Assembly (NCBI GenBank): GCA_033557465.1
Contig: CM066035.1
Span: forward strand, 245,042,869 to 245,106,868
Length of the DNA stretch: 64,000 nucleotides
Direction of reading: 5' to 3'
Origin: Ichthyophis bannanicus
Taxonomy: Eukaryota > Chordata > Amphibia > Gymnophiona > Ichthyophiidae
Shown: in pieces, positions 44,990 through 56,433 of the stretch
How positions within the stretch are numbered: position 1 is the stretch's first letter
Layout: each line of letters starts with the position of its first letter
Notes under the pieces: generated by a model
Told to the model about the DNA's origin: nothing
Seen by the model: only the letters and a program-made list of their open reading frames with translations
Database searches by the model: none
Position numbers and translations under genes: made by a program

Positions 44990-46990
44990 CTGCGGCCGAT
45001 TGGCAAGGCCATCTGCCCTGGAAGCAATTCAGCACCCCTTGAACAATATTGTTGATACCGCAGTGTAGAGATCTACGGCACCAACAATATAAACAAACAC
45101 TGGCCTGCTCCTCTCCTTCAGCACCGATTCCCCCTGGACAGTTCCCGATCCCGATCAGGAACGGGGGGGGGGGGTAGGGAGGGGAGAGAAATTAAATTTG
45201 ATGCAGTCCCAGGCCAAAATCAAAGCCCGGCTAGCCAGTCAATGACTCCTCCCCTCTTAGAAACATAATAGCAGAAAAAGACCACATGGCCTATATAGTT
45301 TGTCCTTCTATATCAACTACAATAGTCCCCTTTTTTCCTTAAGGGATCTTCTCTGTTCCATGCTTTTTTGAATTCAGATACTGTTCTCGTTTCTACTACC
45401 TCCACTGGGAGACTATTCCATGCATCTACCACTCTTTCCGTAAAGAAACGTTTTCCACATATTTCTCCTGAGTCTGTCCCCTTTCACCCTCACCCTCTGT
45501 CCCCTCGCAGCAGTTTGCTCTCCTCTTGTGCATTTATGCCACAGAGGCATTTAACCATATCTATCGTATCTTCTTTATCCCGCCTTTCCGCTAATGTATA
45601 CATATTAATATCTTTCAGTCTGTCCTCATAGGCTTTATAACAGACCACTAGCCATTTTAGTAGTCACCCTCTGCACAGACTCCATGTTGTTTATCCTTTC
45701 GAATTGCACACAATACTCCAAATGAGGTCGCACGAGAGACTTATGTAGAGGCACTATCACCTCCTTTTCTCTGCTGGCCATTCCTCTGCCTAGTCACTCA
45801 AGCATCTGGCTTTCGCTGTCACCTTTTCTACCCATTTAGCTGCTTTAAGATCATTAGAAACAATCACACCCAGGTCCTACTCTCATTTTGTGGACAGAAG
45901 TACTTCGCCCCTACAGTGTACTGCTCCCTTGGATTTTTGCAGCTCAAGTACATGACCCTGCATTTTTTTAGAATTAAATCTTGGCTGCCAAATTCTTGAC
46001 CATTCTTTAAGCCTAGCTAAATCCATCCTCATGTTATCTACTCATTCCTAGGCATCTACTCTATTGCAGATTTTGGTATCATCCGCAAAGAGGCAAACCT
46101 TACCCGACAGTCCTTCTGCAATATCACTAACAAAGATGTTAAAAGGAATTGGATCAAGAACAGATCCCTGCAGCACACCACTAGTAACTTCCTTCTCCTC
46201 TGTTCCATCCCCCCGATCTACTCCATCTATACCTAGCTAGTTAGTCAGGCCCCGATCCCCCCTTCCTCCCCCTTGGAGAAAAGCTCCAGGCTAGTCAGCT
46301 GACAAAGGGGGGCCCCATTGCCCCCACTCCCCACAGGCATACCTTTCATTCCTAGTGGTCCAATGGCAACAGGAGCAAGACGGTCCTCTCTGCTCCTGCC
46401 CCCTTCTTCACAGCCTTTCGAAATGGCCACCATCATGCGGAGCTGCGCTCTAGCCTCACACTAGAGGGCAGCACCACAAGATCACAGCCATATTTGTTAG
46501 TACTATTGAGGAAGGCAGGAGGCAAGAGCGGAGAGGACTGCTCCTATTCCCTGTTGCCATTGGACCACCAGGACTGAAAGGTACCTCTTTGGGAGGGTGT
46601 CGGGGGGGGGGGGAGCCATGACCCCTCCCCCCCTTTGCCAACTGGCTAGTTTGGACTTTATTTTCTGTGAGGAGGAGGAAGGGGGAAAAAAACGAAGGTC
46701 CATCTGACTAGCTGGGATTAGATGGCATAGATGGGAGGGGTGGGGGAGATCATTGACCGACTAGCCAGGTTTTGATTTTGGCCAGGGGCTGTAACAATTC
46801 TCCCCCCCCCCTAAGACAGTTCCCATTGGGTATTGGGAACTATTCAGGTGGGGAAAAATCAATGCTGAAGGGGGGACGGCAGGTCAGAGTTTCTTTATAT
46901 TGTTGGTGCCACAGTGTAGTTAAGGGGGAGGACCTGATTGGGGTAATGACAGGCACGGTAGCGATTGGCGCACAGAGCTAATGAGAATTC
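44990..46990. repeat. Large foldback (palindromic) element interrupted by CR1
   Basis: Left arm 45,000-45,250 pairs with 46,735-46,990 (CACCAACAATATAAA, GGCCAAAATCAAA.CC, GGCTAG.C.GTCAATGA). The inner arm 46,215-46,435 pairs with 46,500-46,720 (CCAATGGCAACAGGAG against its complement), leaving a loop at about 46,436-46,500. With the CR1 removed, the arms total about 430 bp with perhaps 80% pairing. There is no coding frame. This could be a foldback DNA transposon; the exact ends were not determined. Confidence 0.65.
45255..46215 (-). mobile_element. CR1-type LINE (family B), 3' fragment
   Basis: It begins AGAAACATAATAGCAGAAAA and follows the 18,550-20,302 copy word for word (CCTTTCACCCTCACCCTCTG, TTTTGGTATCATCCGCAAAG). 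It sits in one arm of the large palindrome. Confidence 0.8.
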
Positions 46991-47189
46991 CGTGAATCCA
47001 ATTGCTACCATTCCTCCCCTTGGATTTAATCGCCAGTCTCTATTGTAAATCCAAAAACTCTGTGGTATCTGCAGGAGGAAAGTTAGGAATACCCACTGCA
47101 GATACCATGGAGGTTTTTGACTTACTGCGGACTTTTTGCAGCTACTCCACCGTGATAGCTGAAAAAGGCAACTGCAGTTCAGCAGACAT

Positions 47190-47425
47190 GTCTCTAAGAA
47201 AAAAGAAAAAAAAAAAAAGACTGCCACGAGCCTCACTCCAACCATTTTACCTATCATTAGTTGACTGGAATGGGAAATAGAGCAAAAGCTTCAAGCATAA
47301 AAGGATGATAGCAGCAGCTGAATACTGTTCTATCCCAGACACAGATGGTGAACAGAAGGCCTGTTCAGTTCTAGGAAGATCAGAAGCTCAACAAATGCAC
47401 TGTAAAGCTATCAGATACAGATTCA
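47190..47425 (-). repeat. Unclassified interspersed repeat, inverted partner of 41,795-41,990
   Basis: Reverse-complement match as described for the partner. An A-rich run lies at 47,200-47,218. Positions 47,426-48,439 contain no further feature and are taken as SPATA13 intron. Confidence 0.6.
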
Positions 47426-48439
47426 AAATATAAAAACATAATAGCGGTATCTATTTACTTAAACCAGAAAAAAGGATGCCCTTCCCTACTTCCAGCAGTC
47501 AGAATGGAATGATCCCAATACTGAAGGAGCATTTCACTGCATGAAGCACCCTGCATGCAGAATTAGACTAAAAACTTTACATAACAGGATTTCCTAAACT
47601 TGTTCTGGTGACCCCACAATTAATCTAGTTTTCAGAATATCCACAATGAAACACACATAATACATTTGCATACATTCGAGACCTAGTGCACGGATATTAG
47701 AACCCTGGATTACATGTTTCTGAAGCATTGAGATAATGGCTATACAGAAATAAAACCTATTATAAATTAATACCATGACTTCCAATCTACTTTTTAGATA
47801 CACAATTAACTATGCCACAATTAATCCTTCAAATCTATATAGTAGGTAAAAAAATACTTATTAGATAAGGACTTCACAGCTTATCCTGAGGACACCACAG
47901 CCAGTCCAGTTTTCAGGATATTAACGATGAATACGAATGCAGTAAATTTGCATATGCTGGGTTTCAAGTGTAATGTATAGTCCGTGTGGAAAACCTGACT
48001 AGCTGTGGGGTTTCCAGGACAGGTTTGGAAAGCCACAACCTAGAGAAGGAAGATTCCCATCAGTTCCTTAGATACAAACTCTATCAAACTGAGCCTGCTG
48101 GATTGTCACAGGTGAAATGGCTGGTAAGAGAGAGAGATTTAAGACAAAACAGAATTCTTTTTAAAAAGATTTTTTCAAATTGTCATTCTTTAAAAAGCAG
48201 TAGCCTAAGTGAAGAGCTAAATGTTCGCTAGCTGACCCAGATTTTGGCTAGGGACAAATGGAGCCGAGTCGCAGGCTAAAGCTTTCTCCTGTAAAACTTG
48301 TCAGGAGGGCAGCCTGCAGGGCAAAGGTTCATATTAACAAATTATACAACACCAATGGCAATATCTGTATATAAATACTGCTAAGTCAATAGTGGAGGCA
48401 TGTCATGTATCATATTTAAAGTAATGGTGTGCTACATAC

Positions 48440-50098
48440 CTCTTCGTTCTTGTCTTCAGAGGCAAGGCTAAGGCTCAGCTGAGAATGGCTACTGATGCCA
48501 CTGTCTTCATTCCCATCATCTGAATATGGGCAGGCCTGCCCCGGATCCTGGCCAAATGCAGGAGCCCTTTCCAATTTGGGCACGGGCACCTCGACTCTGT
48601 CCTCGCTTTCCATTGAGCTCAGTGATAAAGTGCTATGATGGTTGGGGCAATGAAAAGAAGTCTTGCTTTTGATCTTTTCCACACTTGGGCTCTGAGGTTT
48701 GGGAGCAGTCGGCCTCACGGGGGAACTAGGCAGTTCTGATTCAGCTGTGAAATGAGTAGAACCTTTTGCTTCATCTGAAACTGAACAAAATAACATTTCC
48801 TTGGTGAACGGGCTTGGGCTTCTACAAGTCTGTACTGGACTAGAAGCCCCCAGACTGGCACATTCTGATGTCTTGTGACATTTAGCTTCAGCAATAGGTG
48901 AATCATTTTCAAAACTTGAGACTGTAACCTGAGAGAGAGCTGGACTAAGACCATGAGGTTTTGAAAGGGGGAGATTTGGGCTACACATGGGGGAGATGTA
49001 CCTTTTCCTGTCTTTTTCAGTGCTTTGAGAAACCCTTCGAGAGTAGTCATCATGCAGCCTGCTATTGGGTCTTGTCCTACAACTTTGTCCCATAGAAGGA
49101 GGAGGGTCTGTGACCTTGGCACTCTCTCTCTTCAAAGCAACTTCTGTAACATTGCTTACAATCTTTAAAACTCTGTCAAAATCTTTAGCTCTGATAGGAC
49201 TTCGCCAGCGTTTTGACCTCCTCTCTGGAGTTCCACTGGTTTTATCCAAGTCATTAGGAGGCCCACTTACTGTCCTCTGGGGTGTTTGGCTGTCATTTGC
49301 AGTAGTGATGTCTGCAAGATTTGAAGCAGACTTTCGTTTGAAGGAGCTCTTCCTTAGAAAGTTTAAGTTATCCGTGCTTTTGCTTCTCCTGTAAATGATT
49401 CGGTTATTCTCCAAGTCTTTTACTATGATTTCACAGATCTTTGGATCCTGACTGATGGGGGCCAAGGATCTCAGACTATTTGGATTAGCCTGGTTTTTAT
49501 CAGCCTCTAATAAGCAGATGCGGCCAACACCATAAGCTCGCCTGATGCTGCGTGATCGGTGTGTATTCCTTAGGAAAGAATCTTCAGTGTCCTCAATGTC
49601 TGAGCCATCCGATGCCAGCCGATCCACCACATTAGAACCATCATGCGCAGACCCAGAATAAGAAAATCTACTGCCTGCCTGGACTCTTGCAACATCTCCA
49701 TTCAAAACACGTGTTTTACTGTCAGTTTCCAAAGCATCCTCATTCAAGATGTCAGAGTTTTCCTTTGCCTGAATACCTTGCAGGACTGATGATTTTAATT
49801 TTTTAAAAGAGCCCATTTTTCTGAATGAGGACAATGTATTCCATGTGGAAGAACTGCCCACCGTAGTCATAGAGCGGGGTCTTTCAATATTGCTACTAGT
49901 CTTTTTCACAGGGGTTGCAAAAAAGAGCATAAGTTTGGAAGAGCTCAGCTTGTCATCCTCACACTCCTCCTCGTTGTTGCTGCCTTCACACACCCCATTG
50001 TGACAGCTCACGTTAGTTACAGTTCTTGATTCCCTATTATCCATACCTACATTTGTGCCATGATCACTATTATTAGGCAATGTGGTCACTGTAAGCAT
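48440..50098 (-). CDS. SPATA13: SPATA13 (ASEF2), N-terminal coding exon of the long isoform
   Basis: The exon encodes 553 residues from ATG 50,098, the first ATG after an in-frame TGA at 50,120-50,122. It ends at GAG|GTATGT (last exon base 48,440, phase 0). The sequence matches the disordered N-terminal region of vertebrate SPATA13: SFRKMGSFKKLKSSVLQGI (91-109), RSIRRAYGVGRICLLEA (183-199), RRSKSTDNLNFLRKSSFKRK (237-256), KRWRSPIRAKDFDRV (296-310) and HDDYSRRVS (349-357). Many R-x-x-S sites suggest phosphorylation or 14-3-3 binding (inference). SPATA13 is a Rac1/Cdc42 guanine nucleotide exchange factor controlled by APC and acting in adhesion and migration; its APC-binding, SH3, DH and PH domains lie in later exons not present here. 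The frame is intact, unlike everything around it. The residues after 553 (reading into GTATGT) are intronic. Confidence 0.9.
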
Positions 50099-50238
50099 GT
50101 GAGTAGCCAGTGCCGTTTCTCAGATCCACAACACTACCGGCTTCATTGGTTGACCCAGGTGTCAGCCCCTCTTGATGCCCTTCTTTCCACCTTGTTTTCA
50201 CATCTATTTGAAAAGAGCTCCCCAACGGACTGCACTGC
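50099..50238 (-). other. SPATA13: SPATA13 5' untranslated part of the coding exon, with splice acceptor
   Basis: On the minus strand TTTGTTTTCTTGATGCAG ends at 50,239, a good pyrimidine tract plus AG, giving an exon start at 50,238. The 140 nt to the ATG contain an in-frame stop but no upstream ATG in that frame. The acceptor is predicted only from sequence. Positions 50,240-51,848 would then be intron 1; they contain a poly-A run at 50,581-50,597 and no repeat I can name. Confidence 0.5.
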
Positions 50239-51848
50239 CTGCATCAAGAAAACAAAGCCAGCATTTAGCAAATCCTTTTCTTTTTCACACAGTCCTGTAC
50301 AAAGGAGAGTTGGCTCTTTTGTGCAAAAGCAAGAAAATGCTAACAACAGAACAAAGATGTCATGTGATTAAAGAATCATTAAGAACTCAGTTACAAGCCA
50401 GTCTAAATTAAGAAAGTATACCAAACACCAGAGTTGCTTTGTTTCTAAATTATAGGATTGTGTGATTGCTTGTATTTATTCATATTAAACCTTCATACAT
50501 ACTGTTAGGATGTATTAACATTACTACAGCGTAAATGTGTATTTTTCTTGTGGGTGTACATATTTGAAACTGAAATCTGCAAAAAAAAAAAAAAAAATCA
50601 GGAAAGTGTCCTATGAAAATTATACACAATGTATCCAAAAAGATCTAAATTATTACAAAACGACCTATAATCTTTAAGCAACTCCCATAACTCTTCAAAG
50701 AACAAAATGTTCAGGCTAGTTAAGTGCTACAGCTGCAGGAAGCCAACTGTAGCTTTGAATCAGAGCTTTCAACTAGAAGAAATTAGGACAGGTCAGCGTT
50801 AAAGAGAAAAAAAATTTAACATTGGCTTTCAGCATATGGCACAGAGGTTTTGCACTACCCGGGTCTGTGAGGGGAGATATGTCCTCAACTACCATAAAAC
50901 ATAATTTGTATTTGTAAAAGGGTGGAAGTAAACGTTATTAAAGCCCTCGCCCCCAGTTGCAGCAAGGCTTTTGGAAGGGGTTTCTAATTTATACACTCTT
51001 ACTGACTGCTTCCCCCCCCCCCTCATATCCAGTTTGCTCTGAGAAAGCTTTAAGGGCCTCTGCCCTGAAGAGGAGAAAGTTATTTTAAGGGTAAACATCG
51101 CCCCAGTCCTCCAGGGGAATATGCTAATTAGAAAAGGTATCCATGAAATCAGCTTCCCAAGCAGCAAAACTCTTTGTCTGCACTTTTATTGTAAGGTCGT
51201 GGCTTGCAGTAATCCCGTGAACTTTCAGGACTAATGGGAAGCCGGAAGTTGAGCCGCTTAGCAACCAGCCAAGCTGCGGGGAAGCGTGAGGAGGACGACA
51301 GAGGCTCAGGCTCGGGCTCTCCCAGCCCCCTCCCTGGGACGAGGACGACAACGGTGGTAGCAACAGCTGCCGTCCAGCAGTGACCGCTCGGAAAATACTC
51401 TAACGCTCCTCCCGTGCTGAGGGCAGGCGCCTTACGCCAAGCAAATAAACATTGTGCCTGTTGATTTTAATTTCACGCACTGAAATGATGCAATTGGAGA
51501 CAGTACTGTTAAACACACACACAACAAAATGGTATTGTTCCCAGCTCAGTTTTATCAACCGGTAAGGATCACGCACACATACTAGAGGCTTACAAAGATC
51601 CCTTTATCCGCTCCTTTCCACAGCTCTGGCCGAGGAGTTATTTTCAGCTCCCGCAAAAGTTCAAGAAACTAAATTAGGAATACTGGAAAACCACCACCCT
51701 TAGAAACAGCTACAATTAAAGGATAAAGGCAAACATGTTTGGTCGGTTTAGACAATTTGCCACCAGCCCTTTTATTCGCGAGGGGAGGTTAACTAATGAA
51801 CACTGCGTTTGCCAAGAACGTGACACCTGCCGTGAGCGCTCGTCTTAC

Positions 51849-52450
51849 CTGTGCGATAGTAATAACTGGCTCTAAGGAGACAGGTGCACAATGAGCTAAA
51901 GCGCCTCTCCTTCCACCCCCCGCGGTCACGGAGTAATCCCAGGGCCCTCGGCCCCTACACGGCGGAGCGGCGCGTCGCATTACCTGGAAAGAGGGGAGCC
52001 GCCGTCAGCGGGCACCGGCGGACAGGAAGCAGCCCTCCGAGCTGCCCCTCAAAACGGGGCGGCTGCGCTCCCACCACCACCATCCCTGGGGACAGCCGGT
52101 GCCAAACAGGCAGAAATTCAAAGAAAGAGGTTACAAAATAAAAGATAAATAAAAGCTGTAGTTCTGTTTATACAAAAAAGTAAAAGCCGAGCTGACACAC
52201 AGCCCGTTTTCTTTTAGGCAGAAGAGCCGGCAGGAAAAGTGCCTGGGTGCGACCCCGAAGAGGAGGGAGCGGAGCCGGAGAGCAGCCGGGGGGCGGGGAA
52301 GGGAAGGAGACGCTCGTTTCTCTCTAAGGCGGGGAAACTCTTTATCCCTCAGGAAGAGGCTCGTATTCTCCTTCAGGGGACAGCGGGGTGGCTGGCTGGA
52401 TCTCTTCCTGCCCGCTGCTTTCCTCTGGAGAAGTTGTAGACTTCCAATGG
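51849..52450 (-). promoter_or_regulatory. SPATA13: CpG-island promoter and probable non-coding first exon of SPATA13
   Basis: This is the most CpG-dense part of the window (for example GCGGAGCGGCGCGTCGCA at about 51,961-51,978). On the minus strand, CACAG|GTAAGA at 51,849/51,848 is a strong splice donor, and CCAG|GTAATG at 51,984/51,983 is a weaker one. A first exon ending at 51,849 would splice to the acceptor at 50,239 (intron of 1.6 kb). Its position just upstream of the coding exon and its lack of TATA fit a housekeeping-type start. A divergent plus-strand transcript is possible. A (CTG)n stretch at 52,468-52,489 is not coding. Confidence 0.6.
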
Positions 52451-52510
52451 ACAAAACCCAACCGTGTTGATACTGCTGCTGCTGCTGCTGTTGTTTATTC
52501 CTCTGCTCTG
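52325..52510. repeat. CpG-island segment with a diverged copy at 41,253-41,430
   Basis: About 180 bp are shared, including TTTATCCCTCAGGAAG and AATGGACAAAACCCAACC. This copy keeps more CpG. Which copy is the source is not known. Confidence 0.65.
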
Positions 52511-52944
52511 ACTTACTATTTGCTGAGTTAAAGGCCAACGAATGCTGCTGGCAGTCTACACCCAGCTTAATTCTGGACAAAGTTCACTGATTTGGGCTAG
52601 CAGTTTCAAGGTTATGCTCTACTTGTCTTCACACCTTACCTTTGCACGTTGAATGTTTTAAAGTGCGTTTTTATTAAAACAACATTTCCATCCAGTGTTT
52701 GGCGTCTCTCGTTAAATAAAAGCTGCAAGCACAATTTAGAAAATAAACCAAGTTTATCCGTACGTTCATTAAAAGTACTTGTAACTGCTATATAAAAGAG
52801 AGTTAACCTTGCACGGAAGATAAACGTTTGCTGGAAGTGGAAAGTGACTTTCTGGCTTTAATTGTGGTTGTTTTTTTATTTCATTTATCCATGAATATCA
52901 ATACCCCACCCTCTGAATTGCTGCAAAACATTGTCATCTGCCTA

Positions 52945-54200
52945 CTTTCCAATAAATGGAGCTTTGATCCGGCAGCATGGATTCACTACTAGAGGCAGGT
53001 CTTGTCAGACAACTCTGATTGATTTCTTTGACTGTGTGACAAGGGAGTTGGATCGAGGGAGAGCCCTAGATGTGATATATCTAGATCTGATTAAAGCCTT
53101 TGACACCGTTTTACACAGGCAACTTATAAACAAACAACACCTAAGGATGGACTCTAAAGTTACTGCTTGGGTTAGAAATTTGGTTGAGTGGGAGGTGACA
53201 AAGGGTACAGGTAAATGGAGCTCACTCTGAGGAGCAGGAGGTTACTATTGGTGTGCCACAGGGATCTGTCCTTGGTCCGATTCTTTTTAGCATCTTTGTT
53301 AGTGATATAGCGGAAGGGTTGTCAGGTAAGGTTTGCCTCTTTGCGGATGATACCAAAATCTGCAATAAAGTAAACACCCAGGATGGTGTAGATAACACGA
53401 GGAGGGATCTCACTAAGCTTGAAGAATGGTCTAGAATTTGGCAGCTGAGATTTAATGTTAAAAAATGCAAGGTCATGCATTTGGAGTGCAGCAATCCAAA
53501 GGAGCGATAAAATATAGGGGATGAAGTTCTTCTGTCCACAAAAGAAGAGTGGGATCTAGGTGTGATTGTGTCTGATGATCTTAAAGTATCTAAACAGGTA
53601 GAAAAGGCAATGGCAAAAGCTAGAAGGATGCTTGGGTGCATAAGGAGAGGAATGGCCAGCATAAGAAAGGAGGTGATAGTGTCTCTGTATAAGTCTTTGG
53701 TGTGACCTCATTTGGAGTATTGTGTGCAGTTCTAGAGACCACACCTTCAAAAGGCTATAAACAGGTTGGAGATGGTACAAAGGGTGGCTACTAAAATGTT
53801 TTAAAGATAGACTTAAGGATCTTAATATGTATACTTTAGAGGAAAGGTGGGAAAGAGGTGATATGATTGAGATGTTTAAATACCTCCATGGCATAAATGC
53901 CCAAGAGGAAAGCCTCTTTCGATTGAAAGCAAGCTCTGCTATGAGGGGATATAGGATGAGAGTGAAAGGGGATAGACTCGGGAGTAATATGTGGAAATAT
54001 TTCTTTATGGAAAGAGTGGTAGATGTCTGGAATAGTCTCCCAGTAGAGGTGGTAGAGAAGAGAACAGTGTCTGAATTTATAAAAGCATGGGACAAACCCA
54101 GAGGATCTCTAAAGGAAAAAAGGGGACTGTTGTGGTTGATATAGAAGGGCAGACTAAATAGGCCATGTGGTCTTTTTCTGCCATCATGTTTCTGTTTCTA
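52945..54200 (+). mobile_element. CR1-type LINE (family B), RT to 3' end
   Basis: RT words are RQHGFTTRGRSCQTTLIDFF (52,967), YLDLIKAFDTVLHRQL, GVPQGSVLGPILFSIF (53,250) and KVCLFADDTKICNKV (53,328; catalytic Asp pair present). The C-terminal part, RVVDVWNSLPVEVVEKR, leads to the 3' end TGCCATCATGTTTCTGTTTC at about 54,180-54,200. Frames change several times and a segment between blocks B and C is shortened. Positions 54,200-54,330 read like a short L2 C-terminal remnant (YDHVTPFLIQKHCLPI). Confidence 0.82.
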
Positions 54201-54330
54201 GTCTCTATGATCATGTTACTCCATTTCTGATTCAGAAACACTGCCTTCCTATTTTATAACCTATTAAATTTAAAATTGTACTGTTAATCTACAATACTCT
54301 TTTAAAATCACTTCCAGACTATGGGGTATG

Positions 54331-54965
54331 TTTATTAAGGTGCTGTTTTAGTGTGATGTAAGCACAGGATCCCTCAGGAAAAAATCCTTTGTTAAATGGG
54401 TAGTGCAAGAGTGGGCAGGGACTGTATGGGTTAGGGGCAGAATGTGGGAGTAAACAGCACATTGCATCAGCGTGGCTGTTTGGATACACGCTAACCTTGA
54501 ATGTTGCCGTGGGTTCACATAATGCTGTACGTACACACATGATTGTTAGCATGGTGTGGCAAGTTACCAACATCCTACTGGCAGGAGGACGGCTGCAAAT
54601 GCCCCCAGAAGTTAGTGCAGGCCTCTGCTAGGTTTGCACCACAGGGGAGTCCACTCTGTTGCAAATTTTCTATATGTCTAATTTTTATATTAATTGCACC
54701 CTGCTATGCTATGCTTTAAAAAGCAGGTAATATGTTGGCGGTGTGGCATAGGCACAAGCGGGAGTTGCTGGCAGGAAGCAAGTCTCCCTGATGATGATGA
54801 TGATCTCGGCATGCTTCTTTAGCAGGGAGGAAGCTAGCCCGCAAGCGTGGGTGAGGTGGGAGAGGCAGAGCCTGAAAAGAGTGTGCCAATTGCTTGATAA
54901 GGGTATGCTCTGGCCTTTTGAAATATTAAGAGATGTGTAAAAGCTGGAGGGATGAGACTACAGTA
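54331..54965. other. No recognised feature
   Basis: Contains a short (GAT)n run at 54,790-54,805; otherwise nothing identified. Confidence 0.4.
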
Positions 54966-55861
54966 TTCCGCTTATATGCAGATAAGCACTTTTTGTCACA
55001 ATAGGCAATGCGAGCTGACCTAGCCAAGGAGAAAACTTAATTCAAAGTGCTGTGCGGGGGAGCAATGGGGAAGAAGCGGGTCCTGTCCCAGCTCTATAGA
55101 GGACTCAATGGGAATACACAACAGAAAGCTAAATACATGTTGCATTGGGAAGGGGATTTTGGAAAGCAGTGGCCAGAAGAGGAGTGGGATAGGATTGTCA
55201 AGGGGATCTCCCAGGTCTCGGTTGCTGCAAATTTAGTGGAAAATGGCTATGATGTGCTGGTACCTGACACCAGAGCAGTTATATAAAGCTAGGGTGGTAT
55301 AGTCAGCGGCTTGCTGGCAGCAGAGTGGGGAACAGGGTACATATCTCCACATGTGGTGGGACTGTCCAGAGGTCAAAGGTACTGGGACAAAATAATTGCC
55401 CTCGACATGCTCATGCTGGTTCCCCGTTGCCCTGGGGTGTTCCTTTTATACCAGAGGGTGAAAATGGTACCAGGTAAGTTACAGGGGGTAGTGTGACACT
55501 GCATAGTGCCAGGGCGATGTGAAATTGCGGCACACTGGAATCAACCCAAGCTACTGGGAGTGTCGGGCTGGGTGCGATGATTGGGATATTGATATTCGAT
55601 GCATAGACTGATAGCCCTGAAGCATGGTCATGCTGAGGCGGTAGTGGCACAATGGAAAGAGGTGTGGGACTGGGTGAAGAAATAGGGGGGACAGGATTAG
55701 GACTGGGATCAGATGGAAGGTGGTGAGGGGAGGGTGGTAGGATAATGAGTACAAACCTTGAGTGGAAGGTGACACATGCGGCGGGGGGAAGGGAGGAGTG
55801 GCGTGTTTTGTAATTGTTGGTTGGTTTGAAAACTTCAATAAAGAATTAAAGTTTAAAAAAA
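54966..55861 (+). mobile_element. L1-clade LINE, ORF2 C-terminus and 3' end
   Basis: It encodes LSQLYRGLN, KYMLHWEGDFGKQWPEEEWD (55,130) and, after a frameshift, YISPHVVGLS / HMWWDCPEVKRYWDKIIA, the C-terminal region with the Cys-containing motif of L1 ORF2. The 3' end has AATAAAGAATTAAAG and an A-run at about 55,853-55,861. There is no RT domain, owing to 5' truncation. Confidence 0.75.
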
Positions 55862-56149
55862 GCACGTAATCAAGATTCAATAAACATAATTAATTTTTGT
55901 AACTACTGCTGTGATTTTGTTTTTGTTATGTTCCCCCCCCCCCACCCCCCCACAATGTTTTCTGCTGGTAACACTGCATTTGGCATGGTCTCCAACTCAA
56001 TACCACTTTTGATTACAATTTTTGTTGTGTTTTATTTCAATCATCTGGAAAATAATCACTGCAGTTTCTTTTTTCTGAAAGTTTGTTTTAAAACAAGAAC
56101 AGACTGGTGGATCTACAGCATCTGTTTTATTGGTCCTTTTTTTAGATTT

Positions 56150-56300
56150 TTAAGTAGTAACTCAAGAAGTTACATTCAGGTACAATTGGTAGAGGTAATG
56201 GGGGTTAAGTAACTTGCCCAAGATCACAAAGAGCAGCAGCGGGATTTGAACCCTGACTTCCTAGTCCATTGTTCTAACCTTTAAGCTACTCTTCCATATT
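56150..56300 (-). mobile_element. MIR-like tRNA-derived SINE
   Basis: On the minus strand AGTAGCTTAAAGGTTAGA (A box region), GGGTTCAAATCCCGCTGCTG (B box) and GATCTTGGGCAAGTTACTTA occur in MIR/CORE-SINE order. Confidence 0.7.
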
Positions 56301-56337
56301 CCCGAAAGTATAACAACCTGAATCAGTAGGAAAGCCA

Positions 56338-56433
56338 TAAAAACCTAAATGCCATACTGGGTCAGACTATAGGTCCATCAAGCTCAGCATCCTGTTTCCG
56401 ACATGGTTGATCCAGGCCACAAGTACCTGGCAG
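56338..56433 (-). mobile_element. CR1 3' end fragment
   Basis: TGCCATACTGGGTCAGAC and AGGTCCATCAAGCTCAG are the inverted 3' end of family A. It is split by the hAT that follows. Confidence 0.75.

Noticed and set aside
52131..52580. Poly-Q protein frame on the minus strand
   Set aside because: The Q run is a CTG microsatellite in the CpG island; the related copy at 41 kb has indels that break any shared frame.
55928..56212. Small plus-strand frame with membrane-like F/I/V stretch
   Set aside because: No homology, no start context, and it overlaps the MIR-like SINE.
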